DNA of 64,000 nucleotides from JABDMH01 sp965223215 (GCA_965223215.1 CBDCVZ010000010.1:3100001-3164000); one strand, 5' to 3'; positions 1 through 9,081 are shown, numbered from the stretch's first letter. Notes: a model not told the origin generated them from the letters alone. A program made the numbers and translations.

Positions 1-1359
1 TTTGCTCAAGAGATGGAGATTAACGCTTTTGATCCAGAGTTTGCGGATCTTTTTGGATATGATGTTGCCATTGATGGTGAGTATGCCATCGTCGGTGCAC
101 CGCTACAAGGTGGCTTTGGCACCAACAACGCAGGGGCGGCCTATATTTTTCAGCTCATCGGTGGGGTTTGGACGTACGTGAAGAAGCTGGCACCACCCTG
201 GGGTGGCATGCCAGGAGATCAGTTTGGCTATAGTGTCGACATATCTGCAGGCTATGCCATCGTCGGGGCAATCAACACAGATCATTACGGGATCAGTGAT
301 ATGGGAGCAGCTTATGTCTACCAGGGATCCGGAAATATCTGGAATTTAATTGCTACCCTGCGACCAAGCGACGGAGATCACCTGGATCGTTTCGGGAATA
401 GTGTTGGTATTTCGGGAATTCGCGCGATCGTCGGTTCAGCAGATGATGACGATCACGGCAATGGATCCGGTTCGGCTTATTTCTATGAAGACATCTATCA
501 TTATGGATGGACAGAGGTTAATAAGGTAACTGCATCAGATGGGCATGCTGGTGATGCTTTTGGCACCGATGTGTCCATATCTGGTGACTATGCTGTAGTG
601 GGTGCTCCAGGCAATGTTGGGGTAGACTATAAGTATTCCGGGGCCATTTATGTTTTTAAACGTTGGAGTTCCTATTGGACCGAAGACCAAAAATTGGTGC
701 ATGATGATGCTGATTTTTTTGACCATCTCGGTGAGAGTGTCGATATCTATGGCACCGAGATCATCGCCGGTGCTCCGTTTGCAAATGACAAAACTGGCAA
801 CGCATACATCTTTGCCCTAAACGGATCTGATTGGAGCCAGGAGGCTAAACTTTCAGCCGCAGATGGAGCCAGCTTTGACAAGTTTGGACATGCTGTCGGG
901 ATCACCGGTGGATTCGCAGCCGTCGGGGCATTTAGAGACGATGATAATGGCGAAGATTCCGGATCTATGTACCTCTTCGAACAAATGGCCAATAGTTGGA
1001 GTCAATTAATGAAACACACAGCAAGTGATGGACTCACAGGTGACCAGTTTGGACGACGAGTGGACATTGATGGGGACTACGCGATTGCAGGTGCTCCTTA
1101 CCACACGGAGACCAGTGCTGACGATGGCGGTGCCTACATCTATGGCCCTTCCTTGGCTACTCCATGCGCCAGCAACATCTACTTAGATGGAACCATTGAA
1201 TCAGGCTCTTACGAAGCAGCCCATCACATCATTGCCGACGGCATCATTGCACCAACAAGTGTGGTGGGATTATCCTCAACCCATTATATCGCCTTGGAAC
1301 AGGGCTTCGAAATAATGATGGGTTCCTCACTCGAGATCAACTTAAACGGTTGCCAATAA
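1..1359 (+). CDS. FG-GAP repeat surface protein, 5'-truncated by window edge
   Basis: The frame is open from base 1 (F-A-Q-E before the first Met at 13), so the true start lies to the left; the AQ just before that Met looks like the end of a signal peptide. The protein is built of about six to seven repeats of roughly 60 residues, each carrying a 'FG-x-x-VDI-x-G-x-YAIVGAP' strand pattern typical of FG-GAP/integrin-type beta-propeller blades. Acidic D-G-D segments between blades could bind calcium. The last ~65 residues, from the Cys before 'NIYLDGTI' to the terminal 'NGCQ', form a separate domain that recurs at the end of the M43 protease at 20724-22685 and resembles the '3-coathanger stack' domain of Saprospiria. 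Probably an exported, cell-surface protein. Its ligand is unknown. Confidence 0.85.
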   Translation, partial: FAQEMEINAFDPEFADLFGYDVAIDGEYAIVGAPLQGGFGTNNAGAAYIFQLIGGVWTYVKKLAPPWGGMPGDQFGYSVDISAGYAIVGAINTDHYGISDMGAAYVYQGSGNIWNLIATLRPSDGDHLDRFGNSVGISGIRAIVGSADDDDHGNGSGSAYFYEDIYHYGWTEVNKVTASDGHAGDAFGTDVSISGDYAVVGAPGNVGVDYKYSGAIYVFKRWSSYWTEDQKLVHDDADFFDHLGESVDIYGTEIIAGAPFANDKTGNAYIFALNGSDWSQEAKLSAADGASFDKFGHAVGITGGFAAVGAFRDDDNGEDSGSMYLFEQMANSWSQLMKHTASDGLTGDQFGRRVDIDGDYAIAGAPYHTETSADDGGAYIYGPSLATPCASNIYLDGTIESGSYEAAHHIIADGIIAPTSVVGLSSTHYIALEQGFEIMMGSSLEINLNGCQ

Positions 1360-1593
1360 TCTAAACGCAACATCATAGGTGCATCCACACCCTTACAAGC
1401 CACCAAGGTGGGAAGTTTATTAGGAAGAATTTAACATTTCCAACAAAACCGAAAACTTGATTCATTCGTTATCCCAGCAGATGATGAAAGATCTCAGCTG
1501 AGCCTGTACATGATTACGCCCTCCCATCTAAGTATGAGCATTCTAATACAGTAACATATTTCAAATTTCAGTAATTCTTAAAACGTTAAAGCA

Positions 1594-2148
1594 ATGAATC
1601 TTATGAAAGGTTTACTAAAAATGACTTTTCTCTTCACGCTGGTAGCATTTTTAGCTGCTACTACTAATGCGCAAGAGGATAAATCAAAGCGAAAGAGTCC
1701 ACCGATGGAGACCATGGGAAAGGTCGGTGATGTGGACGTCAAAATTAACTACAGTGCACCATACGCCAAGGGTCGAGCCATTTTTGGTGAGTTGATCCCA
1801 TTTGGTAAAGTCGATAGACTGGGTGCCAATGAAGCAACGACCATCGAAGTGAGCTCGAATGTCACCATCGAGGGAGAGGATCTTGCCGCCGGTAAATACT
1901 CAATGTTTTCAATTCCTGGTGAGGATAAGTGGACCATCATCTTTAATACTGTTGCTGACCAGTGGGGCGCGTATGAATACGATGAGAGTAAAGATGCGTT
2001 GAGGGTCGAAGTAGAATCACATAAATTAGACGAAATGGTCGAGCAAATGAAGATTGACCTGAAGGAAAAAGAAGGAAAATCGTGGATTGTTATCAAGTGG
2101 GAAAAAACTAAAGTACCTCTGTCCATCGCTGCTGCTGCGGCTAAATAA
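1594..2148 (+). CDS. DUF2911 domain-containing exported protein
   Basis: This 184-residue protein begins with a clear signal peptide (hydrophobic stretch ending T-N-A-Q-E). It then shows the DUF2911 pattern: 'INYSAPYAKGR.IFG.LIPFGK..R.GANEATTI', followed by 'AGKYS.FSIPG...W.IIFN...DQWGAYEYD'. DUF2911 proteins are common in Bacteroidota and have no established biochemical role. The likely location is periplasm or surface. The gene stands alone and is followed by a rho-independent terminator. A second Met lies three codons into the protein, so the start could be 9 bases later. The family call is firm; the function is unknown. Confidence 0.9.
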   Translation: MNLMKGLLKMTFLFTLVAFLAATTNAQEDKSKRKSPPMETMGKVGDVDVKINYSAPYAKGRAIFGELIPFGKVDRLGANEATTIEVSSNVTIEGEDLAAGKYSMFSIPGEDKWTIIFNTVADQWGAYEYDESKDALRVEVESHKLDEMVEQMKIDLKEKEGKSWIVIKWEKTKVPLSIAAAAAK

Positions 2149-2177
2149 TTGTCGCGCAGAACAGTTGCCTCAAAATC

Positions 2178-2217
2178 AAAAAGGGTCGCAATCCAGCTGG
2201 GTTGACGACCTTTTTTT
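2178..2217 (+). terminator. Rho-independent terminator of the DUF2911 gene
   Basis: An inverted repeat GGTCG...CGACC (2184-2188 with 2206-2210) is extended by a run of A on the left (with one bulged G) and seven T on the right. It lies 30 bases after the DUF2911 stop codon. The loop holds a second small palindrome (CCAGCTGG). Confidence 0.7.
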
Positions 2218-2501
2218 ATGGCATGGTATCCCATCACTTCGGCATGAATAATCGTTGGATTAAGGTTCTGATCGGGAATGCGCCGCGCGTCAGAAGACTG
2301 TCCAAAACATAAGTATCATTGATTTGCGAATTCGAATCATCCCTCACTGTGACCACCATTCTTTTTACAATTATCACATTGCATTGCCAATGACCAGCAA
2401 AATAATTCCCTAGAATGGAAAGCTTGTCCAAAAGTCCATGAGCATTAAAATAAAAGGTTACACCCATCTACCACATAACAACCTCTGGATTTTGTCTCTA
2501 T
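2218..2501. other. Intergenic stretch without recognised gene
   Basis: This lies between the DUF2911 terminator and the stop codon of the convergent esterase gene. Short open frames occur on both strands, but none shows a recognisable motif, ribosome-binding context or signal peptide. I see nothing further here. Confidence 0.5.
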
Positions 2502-3383
2502 TCAATGTTGGTGAAAAGCTTCGCTCACGAAGGATAAGACTGTGGGCAGCGACTCCCGCCAATAGGTCCAAGTATGGCCACCTTGTCGCACACGATACTC
2601 ATGTGGAATTTCTTTTTTCCGCATCGCAATATGCACCAATGAATTGCCTTCATAGAGGAAATCATCATCACCACAATCAATAAACCACCTCACTTTCTTG
2701 ACTTCTTCCGCATCCATTTGTTCTATGAGCTTGACAGCGTTGTGCCTTTCAATGTAGGGACCAAGAATCTCGTCAGGTACGGGAGGGGCATTCCGCCGAA
2801 CTAAAAATCTCTTGGCATCTTCGATGGAGTTAGGTCCCACATATGCACTCAGCGGACATGCTGACGAAAATAGATCAGGCCGATGCAAAGCATACATGAA
2901 TGAACCACCACCACCCATGGAAAGCCCAGCAACGGCACGGTATCTTTTCTCACCCTTGATTCGATACTTCTGCTCCACATGGGGCATCAATTCCTCAAAG
3001 AAAAAGTCCTCATACCGCCACTTATTATCTGGTCCATTAAAATAGCCACGTTGACCAGTATTCGCATCGGGCATAATGACTACCATTGGGGTAGCGCTTC
3101 CATCTTTAATTGCCGCATCGGCAATGTGCAAAATCTCTCCAAATTGAACCCATCCGGTCTGATCATCACCCGCACCGTGCAATAAATAGAGAACCGGATA
3201 GCTGCGGTTAGAAGTCTCATAATCCGGTGGCAAGTACACAGCATATTTCCGCTCCATCTGCAAGATTTCACTCTCAAGTAAAACATCGTCATACACTTTA
3301 CCGGTTTGTGCCCATAACGGTTGACCACCAAAAACCATAAGTACTAAGACTGTTAGCCAAATGCATATTCTTCTGAGTTTCAT
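2502..3383 (-). CDS. Secreted alpha/beta-hydrolase esterase (FrmB/feruloyl-esterase-like, PF00756)
   Basis: The 293-residue protein has an N-terminal signal peptide ending at W-A-Q. The alpha/beta-hydrolase core follows: 'YLLHG.GDDQTGW' (oxyanion region, ~66-79), 'VVIMPDAN', and the nucleophile elbow G-L-S-M-G-G with Ser155. An acidic candidate sits in 'DCGDDDFLYEGN' and the catalytic His in 'GGHTW' near the C-terminus. This is the 'putative esterase' family of S-formylglutathione hydrolases and CE1-type acetyl/feruloyl esterases. Because it is exported and divergent from the apiose operon, removal of ester groups from plant polysaccharide is a reasonable guess. The substrate cannot be read from sequence. 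Confidence 0.87.
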   Translation of the reverse strand: MKLRRICIWLTVLVLMVFGGQPLWAQTGKVYDDVLLESEILQMERKYAVYLPPDYETSNRSYPVLYLLHGAGDDQTGWVQFGEILHIADAAIKDGSATPMVVIMPDANTGQRGYFNGPDNKWRYEDFFFEELMPHVEQKYRIKGEKRYRAVAGLSMGGGGSFMYALHRPDLFSSACPLSAYVGPNSIEDAKRFLVRRNAPPVPDEILGPYIERHNAVKLIEQMDAEEVKKVRWFIDCGDDDFLYEGNSLVHIAMRKKEIPHEYRVRQGGHTWTYWRESLPTVLSFVSEAFHQH

Positions 3384-3525
3384 AATTAAATTTGTTTAGC
3401 CTCGAAAAGGTACCAATAAGATCTGAAAGTCGGGGGTTCTCTACCACCATGAATGAGGTCTCGGCAGGAACTCGGAAAAATTTCCTAGGGAAAGAATTAA
3501 CTTCATCCTCAATAAGTTTTATGCG

Positions 3526-4560
3526 ATGAAAAAACTAAATCTGGGTATCATCGGCTGCGGGTTTTGGTCGCGATACCAAACGGCAGCCTGGAAAGAATTT
3601 GAGGCAGTCAGGGTGGTAGCTGCCTGTGATCGGGACCGGACGAAAGTAGAAGAATTTGCAACCGCATTACAAATTCCGACCACCTATGACGATGCAGCTA
3701 AAATGCTGGCTGAGGAGAATTTAGATGTAGTGGAGGTTATCACTGACCCCGACACACATGCTTCGCTGGTCAAGCTCGCAGCAGATCACGGGGTAAAAGT
3801 AATTTGTCAGAAACCAATGGCCCCGGCATATCACCAGGCTGTGGAAATGAATCAATATTGCTTGGACAGAAAAGTACCCTTTTATATCCATGAGAATTTC
3901 CGTTGGCAACAACCCATTCGCGCTTGCCATACCAAACTCCAAAGTGGCGTCATCGGCAGGCCATTTAAGGCCAACCTAAAATTTTGCAGTAGTTTTCCGG
4001 TCTTCGACAACCAGCCATTGCTCGCAGAACTGGATGAATTTATTATCACCGATGTCGGTACACATATTTTAGACCTAGCTCGCTTTCTGTTTGGAGAAGT
4101 TGCCTCGCTGTATTGTCAGACTCAACGGATCAATCAGAAAATCAAAGGCGAAGATGTGGCCAATGTTTTTCTGACACACCATAATGATGTACAGTGCTAT
4201 GCAGAAATGTCTTATGCCTCCCGGTGGAAGGATGAGCGATTTCCAGAGACCTTTATTTTGATTGAGGGCACCGAAGGCTCACTTTATTTAGGGCCAGATG
4301 CTATATTGTATACTACGACCAAACGTGGTACGACCACAGAAAAAATCGAGGTGCGCAATTTTGATTGGGCTCATCCCGAATATGCCGTGGCCCACGCTAG
4401 TATTTATTTTTGCAATGAAAACATTTTATCCGAATTATTGGGTCATGGTACCGCTGAGACTACCGCCGATGATAATTTAAAAACCCTTGAATTGGTTTTT
4501 GATGCCTATCGTTCTGCAAATGAAAATTCCCTAGTAAAATACTCCGGCAGCACGAAATAA
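3526..4560 (+). CDS. apsD: Gfo/Idh/MocA oxidoreductase, probable D-apiose dehydrogenase
   Basis: This is a 344-residue cytosolic NAD(P) oxidoreductase. The Rossmann signature G-I-I-G-C-G-F-W-S lies at residues 8-16, the usual E-K-P motif appears as 'CQKPMAP', and the C-terminal alpha/beta domain contains 'IITDVGTHILDLARFLFGE' with the catalytic-type His. In the characterised bacterial D-apiose pathway the first step, D-apiose to D-apionolactone, is done by a Gfo/Idh/MocA enzyme. This gene heads the operon that carries the remaining steps, so I assign it that role by context. The family call is certain; the exact substrate is inferred. ATG 3526 is the only good start and follows a 142-base divergent intergenic region. 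Confidence 0.75.
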   Translation: MKKLNLGIIGCGFWSRYQTAAWKEFEAVRVVAACDRDRTKVEEFATALQIPTTYDDAAKMLAEENLDVVEVITDPDTHASLVKLAADHGVKVICQKPMAPAYHQAVEMNQYCLDRKVPFYIHENFRWQQPIRACHTKLQSGVIGRPFKANLKFCSSFPVFDNQPLLAELDEFIITDVGTHILDLARFLFGEVASLYCQTQRINQKIKGEDVANVFLTHHNDVQCYAEMSYASRWKDERFPETFILIEGTEGSLYLGPDAILYTTTKRGTTTEKIEVRNFDWAHPEYAVAHASIYFCNENILSELLGHGTAETTADDNLKTLELVFDAYRSANENSLVKYSGSTK

Positions 4561-4609
4561 ATTTGCACCAAAAACCATTTCCCAAATTTTTTAAACCGCG
4601 ACAATTAAG

Positions 4610-5419
4610 ATGGACATTGGAATTAGTACCTATGCATTTGCATGGTCGATTGGAGTACCAGGTTTCCCACCCGCTCAGCCCTTTGGAGTAATGGATTTCA
4701 TCAGACGATCGGCTGATCTTCAGGCAGATTGCATCCAAATTGCGGATAATATTCCCTTACACGAATTTAGTGACCATGAATTGATGCAACTTCGAGCGGA
4801 GGCCGAAAAGAACCAGCTCAAAATTGAGATTGGGATGCGTGGTCTCAAGGTAGATTTTGTACAGAAGTATTTGCAAATTTCTAAATTTCTGGGATCAAAA
4901 CTTCTTCGGGTTGTTATTGATTCATCGAATTATCAACCCTCTATTCCATCTATTTGTGCGGCAATAATCACTCTTTTGCCTGATCTAAAATCACATAAAA
5001 TTGTGTTGGCCATTGAAAATCACGATCGTTTCGCCAGCGACGAATTGATCGACATCATTCAAGCCACAGATACGGAATCGGTTGGAATCTGCCTTGATTC
5101 CGTAAATTCACTGGGCAAGGGAGAGGGATTCGGTGAGGTTTTCTCCAAGCTGCTCCCATATACGATCAATGTTCACATCAAGGATTATGTGATACAAAGG
5201 AAAAGTCATCAAATGGGATTTGATGTGCGGGGAGTGGTGGCTGGCCAGGGGATGCTTCCGATCCCTAAACTCCTGGCCGAGCTGGCAAAACTCGGAAGAT
5301 GTGAGAGTGCCATTTTAGAGCTTTGGCCACCCCCGGAGCAAGACCTGCAGAGCACCATTGTCAAGGAGCAGCAATGGGCTCAAGCTAGCATACAGTATCT
5401 GCTTAAAGCCAGGGGCTGA
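4610..5419 (+). CDS. Xylose-isomerase-like TIM-barrel protein, candidate 3-oxo-isoapionate decarboxylase (OiaC-like)
   Basis: The 269-residue protein belongs to the sugar phosphate isomerase/epimerase superfamily (PF01261). It starts 'MDIGISTYAFAW' and has metal-site-type motifs 'AIENHDRF' (Glu), 'GICLDSVNS' (Asp), 'NVHIKDY' (His) and 'ILELWPPP' (Glu) in the family order. It has no signal peptide. It lies 49 bases after the dehydrogenase and 74 before the RuBisCO-like gene. The non-phosphorylating branch of apionate catabolism uses a member of this fold, OiaC, to decarboxylate 3-oxo-isoapionate, so OiaC is my preferred reading. An isomerase acting on erythrulose or its phosphate is the alternative. 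The family is certain; the function is inferred from context. Confidence 0.7.
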   Translation: MDIGISTYAFAWSIGVPGFPPAQPFGVMDFIRRSADLQADCIQIADNIPLHEFSDHELMQLRAEAEKNQLKIEIGMRGLKVDFVQKYLQISKFLGSKLLRVVIDSSNYQPSIPSICAAIITLLPDLKSHKIVLAIENHDRFASDELIDIIQATDTESVGICLDSVNSLGKGEGFGEVFSKLLPYTINVHIKDYVIQRKSHQMGFDVRGVVAGQGMLPIPKLLAELAKLGRCESAILELWPPPEQDLQSTIVKEQQWAQASIQYLLKARG

Positions 5420-5493
5420 CCGGCTCCTAGGACCGCAACAAATAAGATATTTATTAACTTCCAAGCAACAAAAAACACTCCTTACACAGCACG

Positions 5494-6747
5494 ATGAGCG
5501 AAAAAATCTCGGCCACTTACTTAATTGAGACTTCGCACCAACTAGACCGGGCTGCCAGTATCTTGGCGGGTGAACAATCTTGTGGCACATTTGTCAAGAC
5601 ACCTGGTGAAACCGCCGAGCTGACGCGCAGGCATCGAGCCCATGTTGAGTCTATTGAGATCCGCGGCACGGTCGATCAACCCTCCCTTCCCTATGCCAGC
5701 CGAGGTCCGAACCTACCGATCCACCGGGCGACCATTGAAGTGTCATGGCCTCTTGATAATGTGGGCGTCAATCTACCGATGCTGTTTTCAACCGTAGCGG
5801 GAAATCTATTTGAACTTGCACCCTTTTCGGCATTGCGACTGTTAGATATTGATGTGCCATCGAGTTATGCCACGCAATATCCCGGGCCCAAATATGGCAT
5901 TGAAGAGACTAGGTCACTGTGCCAGGTATTTGATCGGCCGATCATCGGCACGATTATTAAACCCAGTGTTGGATTGTCAGCTGAGGCAACGGCCGATCAC
6001 TGTAAAAAATTAATTGATGCGGGTTTAGATTTCATCAAGGATGATGAGCTGCAGGGTAATGCTCCACATTGCCCCTTTGAGCAAAGAGTGGAAAGGGTTA
6101 TGTACCAGATCAATCAGCACGCGGATCGAACCGGTAAGAAGCCAATGTATGCTTTCAATATCACTGGTGATATCGATTCGATGAAGCAACGTCATGATTT
6201 AGTCATAAGCCATGGTGGAACCTGCGCCATGCTAAATATTAATTGGGTAGGAATTACCGGGGTGCTCGAAATGGCCAAGTTCACCCAAATCCCATTGCAT
6301 GGTCATCGCAATGGGTGGGGATTATTTAGCCGGTCTCCTGACATCGGGATCGGATTTTCAGCCTATCAAAAGCTCTGGCGCCTGGCAGGAATTGATCACC
6401 TTCACACCAACGGTATTCGCAATAAATTTTGTGAAGACGATGATACCGTTCTGGCATCCATTAGATCTTGCTTGGCACCTTTTCATGGCCAGCGTCGAGT
6501 GATGCCTGTTTTGTCTTCGGGTCAATGGGCTGATCAAGTACATGACACCTATCAGGCCATTGCCAGCACTGACTTAATGTATTTATGCGGCGGAGGTATT
6601 ATGGCACATCCTGGTGGAATTGCTGCCGGTGCTGCCAGCATTCAACAGGCTTGGCAAGCAGCCCTGTCTCAAATTTCCCTCCAAGAATTTGCCGGTGATC
6701 ATCAAGAATTGGCCACAGCCATTGAATTCTTTGGAAATAAAACCTAA
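5494..6747 (+). CDS. oiaX: RuBisCO-like protein, probable 3-oxo-isoapionate-4-phosphate decarboxylase
   Basis: The 417-residue protein is a full-length RuBisCO large-subunit homologue. Active-site equivalents are visible: E27/T32 region 'EQSCGTF', N104 in 'VAGN', K156 in 'IIKPSVG' (K175 of spinach RuBisCO), carbamylation motif K182-D-D184-E185, H269-x-H271-R272 (H292/H294/R295), H304 (H327), loop-6 K311 (K334), S341-S-G and the phosphate-binding G366-G-G. The second Lys of the classical K-P-K motif is Ser here, so it is not a CO2-fixing form I enzyme. Its partner kinase starts 2 bases after its stop codon. Adjacent OiaK-, ApnO- and ApnL-type genes point to OiaX, which decarboxylates 3-oxo-isoapionate 4-phosphate to L-erythrulose 1-phosphate. 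Confidence 0.87.
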   Translation: MSEKISATYLIETSHQLDRAASILAGEQSCGTFVKTPGETAELTRRHRAHVESIEIRGTVDQPSLPYASRGPNLPIHRATIEVSWPLDNVGVNLPMLFSTVAGNLFELAPFSALRLLDIDVPSSYATQYPGPKYGIEETRSLCQVFDRPIIGTIIKPSVGLSAEATADHCKKLIDAGLDFIKDDELQGNAPHCPFEQRVERVMYQINQHADRTGKKPMYAFNITGDIDSMKQRHDLVISHGGTCAMLNINWVGITGVLEMAKFTQIPLHGHRNGWGLFSRSPDIGIGFSAYQKLWRLAGIDHLHTNGIRNKFCEDDDTVLASIRSCLAPFHGQRRVMPVLSSGQWADQVHDTYQAIASTDLMYLCGGGIMAHPGGIAAGAASIQQAWQAALSQISLQEFAGDHQELATAIEFFGNKT

Positions 6748-6749
6748 CG

Positions 6750-8093
6750 ATGTCTGACAACCCTTACCTCCTTAGTTTTTTTGGCGATGATTTTACTGGC
6801 TCGACAGATGTGATGGAGACTCTGGCTCTGCAAGGAATACCCACAGCTCTATTTCTAAAGGCACCTTCGCAAGATGAGTTGAAAAACTTCCAATTAAAAA
6901 GGGGTGTGGGGGGAGATAAATTGCAAGCCTTTGGGGTGCCCGGAATTACCCGTAGTCTGGCACCAGCACAGATGAGCATTGAATTAGAGTCAGCACTCGA
7001 CAAAATTTCGAAAATTCCCAGTGACTTTTTTCAATATAAGATCTGCTCCACCCTCGACTCATCACCGAAATTAGGGAATATTGGTGTGGCGACTGATGTC
7101 GCATTAAAGTATTTTCCATCCAGCAGAGTTCCTGTGGTTGTCGGGGCACCTTTCCTAAATCGCTTTGTGGCGTTTGGAAATCTCTTTGCGCGTTTGAAGA
7201 ATAAGACTTACCGCATTGACCGACATCCTGTGATGGCGGTGCATCCCAGCACACCGATGTCAGAGGGAGATATTGGATTGCACCTTGCCAAACAAACGGA
7301 TCGTGAATACCAAAATATTGATGTACTTCACTTTGATTCTTTGGATCGTCTGAAACAAGCATTCGGGCAAACGTCAGAAAATAAATTCATAATTTTTGAC
7401 ACGCTTGACAACACGCACTTGGTGCAAATTGCAAGATTGCTCGTACAGCATCACCCCGGTCAGACCCAGCTACTGATCGGCTCATCGGGGATTTCATACG
7501 GACTTGGCCATATTTATGGAGATCCTAATCACGATCACAGCTCCGGCTTTCCGGCAGAACAGATTCTCGTCGTATCGGGAAGTTGTTCGCCTGTATCTGA
7601 ATCACAAATTCAAGCATTCGCCACAGCGGGTGCAAAAGCCATTTCACTAGATGTCATTAGACTATTATCTAATCCTGAGGCCAGATATGATCAAATCTTG
7701 GCCAATATTGGTCAAAGCCTGCGCGCTAACAAATCTGTGATTCTGCATTCTGCCCTAGGGCCTAATGATCCAATGATCGCACAAGTAAAATCAATACTCG
7801 CTGAAAACGAACGAACTCAAATTGGAAGTCATCTAGGTGAAATTACCAAGCGAATTTTAAGGGAATTTGGCAAAATTAGAACTGTGGTCGTGGGTGGTGA
7901 TACTTCTGGTCAGGTTGCCCGTGCACTTGGAATTTATGCGCTGGAGACCGCATGGCCCGTTGCTCCTGGTGCACCACTTTGTGTAGCGCATTCCTCAGAG
8001 CCGCTGTTTGATGGTCTAGAAATTGCTCTTAAAGGTGGTCAAAACGGCAAAGAGGATTACTTCTTAAAAGTATTATCAGGAAGCATCTCCTAG
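6750..8093 (+). CDS. oiaK: DUF1537-family acid-sugar kinase, probable 3-oxo-isoapionate kinase
   Basis: The 447-residue protein is of the four-carbon acid sugar kinase family (DUF1537). Its N-terminal substrate domain opens with 'FGDDFTGSTDVMETL' (residues 11-25). The C-terminal nucleotide-binding domain contains 'VVVGGDTSGQVARALG' and a Gly-rich 'LKGGQNG' end. DUF1537 kinases phosphorylate acid sugars such as threonate, erythronate, 2-oxo-tetronate and 3-oxo-isoapionate. A two-base gap to the RuBisCO-like gene implies translational coupling, and the pairing with ApnO and ApnL homologues selects 3-oxo-isoapionate as substrate. The reaction is ATP-dependent 4-phosphorylation in the cytosol. 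The family is certain; the substrate is inferred from context. Confidence 0.85.
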   Translation: MSDNPYLLSFFGDDFTGSTDVMETLALQGIPTALFLKAPSQDELKNFQLKRGVGGDKLQAFGVPGITRSLAPAQMSIELESALDKISKIPSDFFQYKICSTLDSSPKLGNIGVATDVALKYFPSSRVPVVVGAPFLNRFVAFGNLFARLKNKTYRIDRHPVMAVHPSTPMSEGDIGLHLAKQTDREYQNIDVLHFDSLDRLKQAFGQTSENKFIIFDTLDNTHLVQIARLLVQHHPGQTQLLIGSSGISYGLGHIYGDPNHDHSSGFPAEQILVVSGSCSPVSESQIQAFATAGAKAISLDVIRLLSNPEARYDQILANIGQSLRANKSVILHSALGPNDPMIAQVKSILAENERTQIGSHLGEITKRILREFGKIRTVVVGGDTSGQVARALGIYALETAWPVAPGAPLCVAHSSEPLFDGLEIALKGGQNGKEDYFLKVLSGSIS

Positions 8094-8202
8094 GGGTCAA
8101 GAAACCGAAGTTTTGTCATTTCTGCCTGACCAAACACCGGTCAAACCTTGGTAGACATGCTCCTAATTCATTACCTTCCAAAATTGATAAAAATACTCAG
8201 AG

Positions 8203-9033
8203 ATGAAGAAAGTTGTATTGTTCGGTGCAGGTGGAAAGATGGGATGCCGACTCACCGATAATTTGCTTAAAAACGAGGATTATGACACCTCTTACATTGA
8301 AATTAGTCCTGCTGGGATTGAGCGCATGGCGAAGCGAGGTGTACATCCCTCGGAGCCAAGCGAGGTCGTTCCGGAGGCAGACATTGTGGTCTTCGCTGTT
8401 CCAGATGTTGCCATCAAAACTGTGACTGCGCAGTTCGTGCCGATGATGAAAAAAGGAGCTGTCGGTGTCACACTTGACCCTGCGGCACCTTTAGCCGGGC
8501 ACCTATGTAAGCGATCCGATATTTCCTACTTTGCTACCCATCCAGCACATCCAAGCGTCTTTAACTGGGAGGCAGATCAATCCGCCCATTACGACTATTT
8601 TGGCGGCATTGCTGCTACACAATCCATTGTGTGTGCTTTGATACAGGGGCCAGAGACCGACTACGAGATCGGTGAGGCGCTGGCGAAAACCATCTTCGCA
8701 CCGGTAAGCCGGTCCCATCGAATTACCATCGAGCAAATGGGAATTCTCGAACCAGCCCTCTCCGAGACTTTTGGAGCTGCCGTGGTGACTGTGATGAAGG
8801 AAGCCGTTGACAAAGTCGTAGAATTAGGTGTTCCGAAGGAGGCAGCTTATGATTTTTTTCTGGGACATATTAATATTGAATTGGCACTTCTCTTCGGACA
8901 GTTGCCGGGAGGTCAATTTTCAGATGCTGCCATCAAGGCCATAGAAATTGGCAAACCACAGATTTTCAAAGAAAATTGGATGGACATTTTTATGCCCGCA
9001 AATATCCAAAGACAGATTGACGCAATAACTTAG
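8203..9033 (+). CDS. apnO: Probable D-apionate oxidoisomerase
   Basis: The 276-residue protein has an N-terminal Rossmann nucleotide-binding segment 'VVLFGAGGKMG' (residues 4-14), then 'ADIVVFAVPD' and 'THPAHPSVF'. A helical C-terminal domain resembles 6-phosphogluconate dehydrogenase ('LEPALSETFGAAVV...', 'ALLFGQLPGGQFSDAA.KAIEIG'). This arrangement fits ApnO, which converts D-apionate to 3-oxo-isoapionate with NAD+. There is no signal peptide, so it acts in the cytosol. It lies 109 bases after the kinase and 48 before the apiosidase, all on one strand. The oxidoreductase family is clear; the substrate assignment rests on gene neighbourhood plus remembered family features. Confidence 0.82.
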   Translation: MKKVVLFGAGGKMGCRLTDNLLKNEDYDTSYIEISPAGIERMAKRGVHPSEPSEVVPEADIVVFAVPDVAIKTVTAQFVPMMKKGAVGVTLDPAAPLAGHLCKRSDISYFATHPAHPSVFNWEADQSAHYDYFGGIAATQSIVCALIQGPETDYEIGEALAKTIFAPVSRSHRITIEQMGILEPALSETFGAAVVTVMKEAVDKVVELGVPKEAAYDFFLGHINIELALLFGQLPGGQFSDAAIKAIEIGKPQIFKENWMDIFMPANIQRQIDAIT

Positions 9034-9081
9034 CGTAGTCACTTTGTTGTTTCTTGATGCGCAGACCCTAAATATTTAGAG

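Noticed and set aside
13..1359. Complete gene starting at 13
   Set aside because: The frame is open to base 1 and the residues before the first Met look like a signal-peptide end, so the start is outside the window.
1749..2237. 162-codon minus-strand open frame opposite the DUF2911 gene
   Set aside because: It is a shadow of the plus-strand coding sequence, with no motif and no ribosome-binding context.
3384..3525. TAAATTTG at 3387-3394 as the -7 element of the apiose operon promoter
   Set aside because: It matches TAnnTTTG, but no TTG/TTTG lies at the right distance upstream, and it would sit directly against the start codon of the divergent esterase with a ~130-base leader. Too weak to call.
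5494..6747. A CO2-fixing RuBisCO and Calvin cycle
   Set aside because: The second lysine of the K-P-K motif is Ser, there is no phosphoribulokinase or small subunit, and all neighbours belong to apiose/apionate catabolism.
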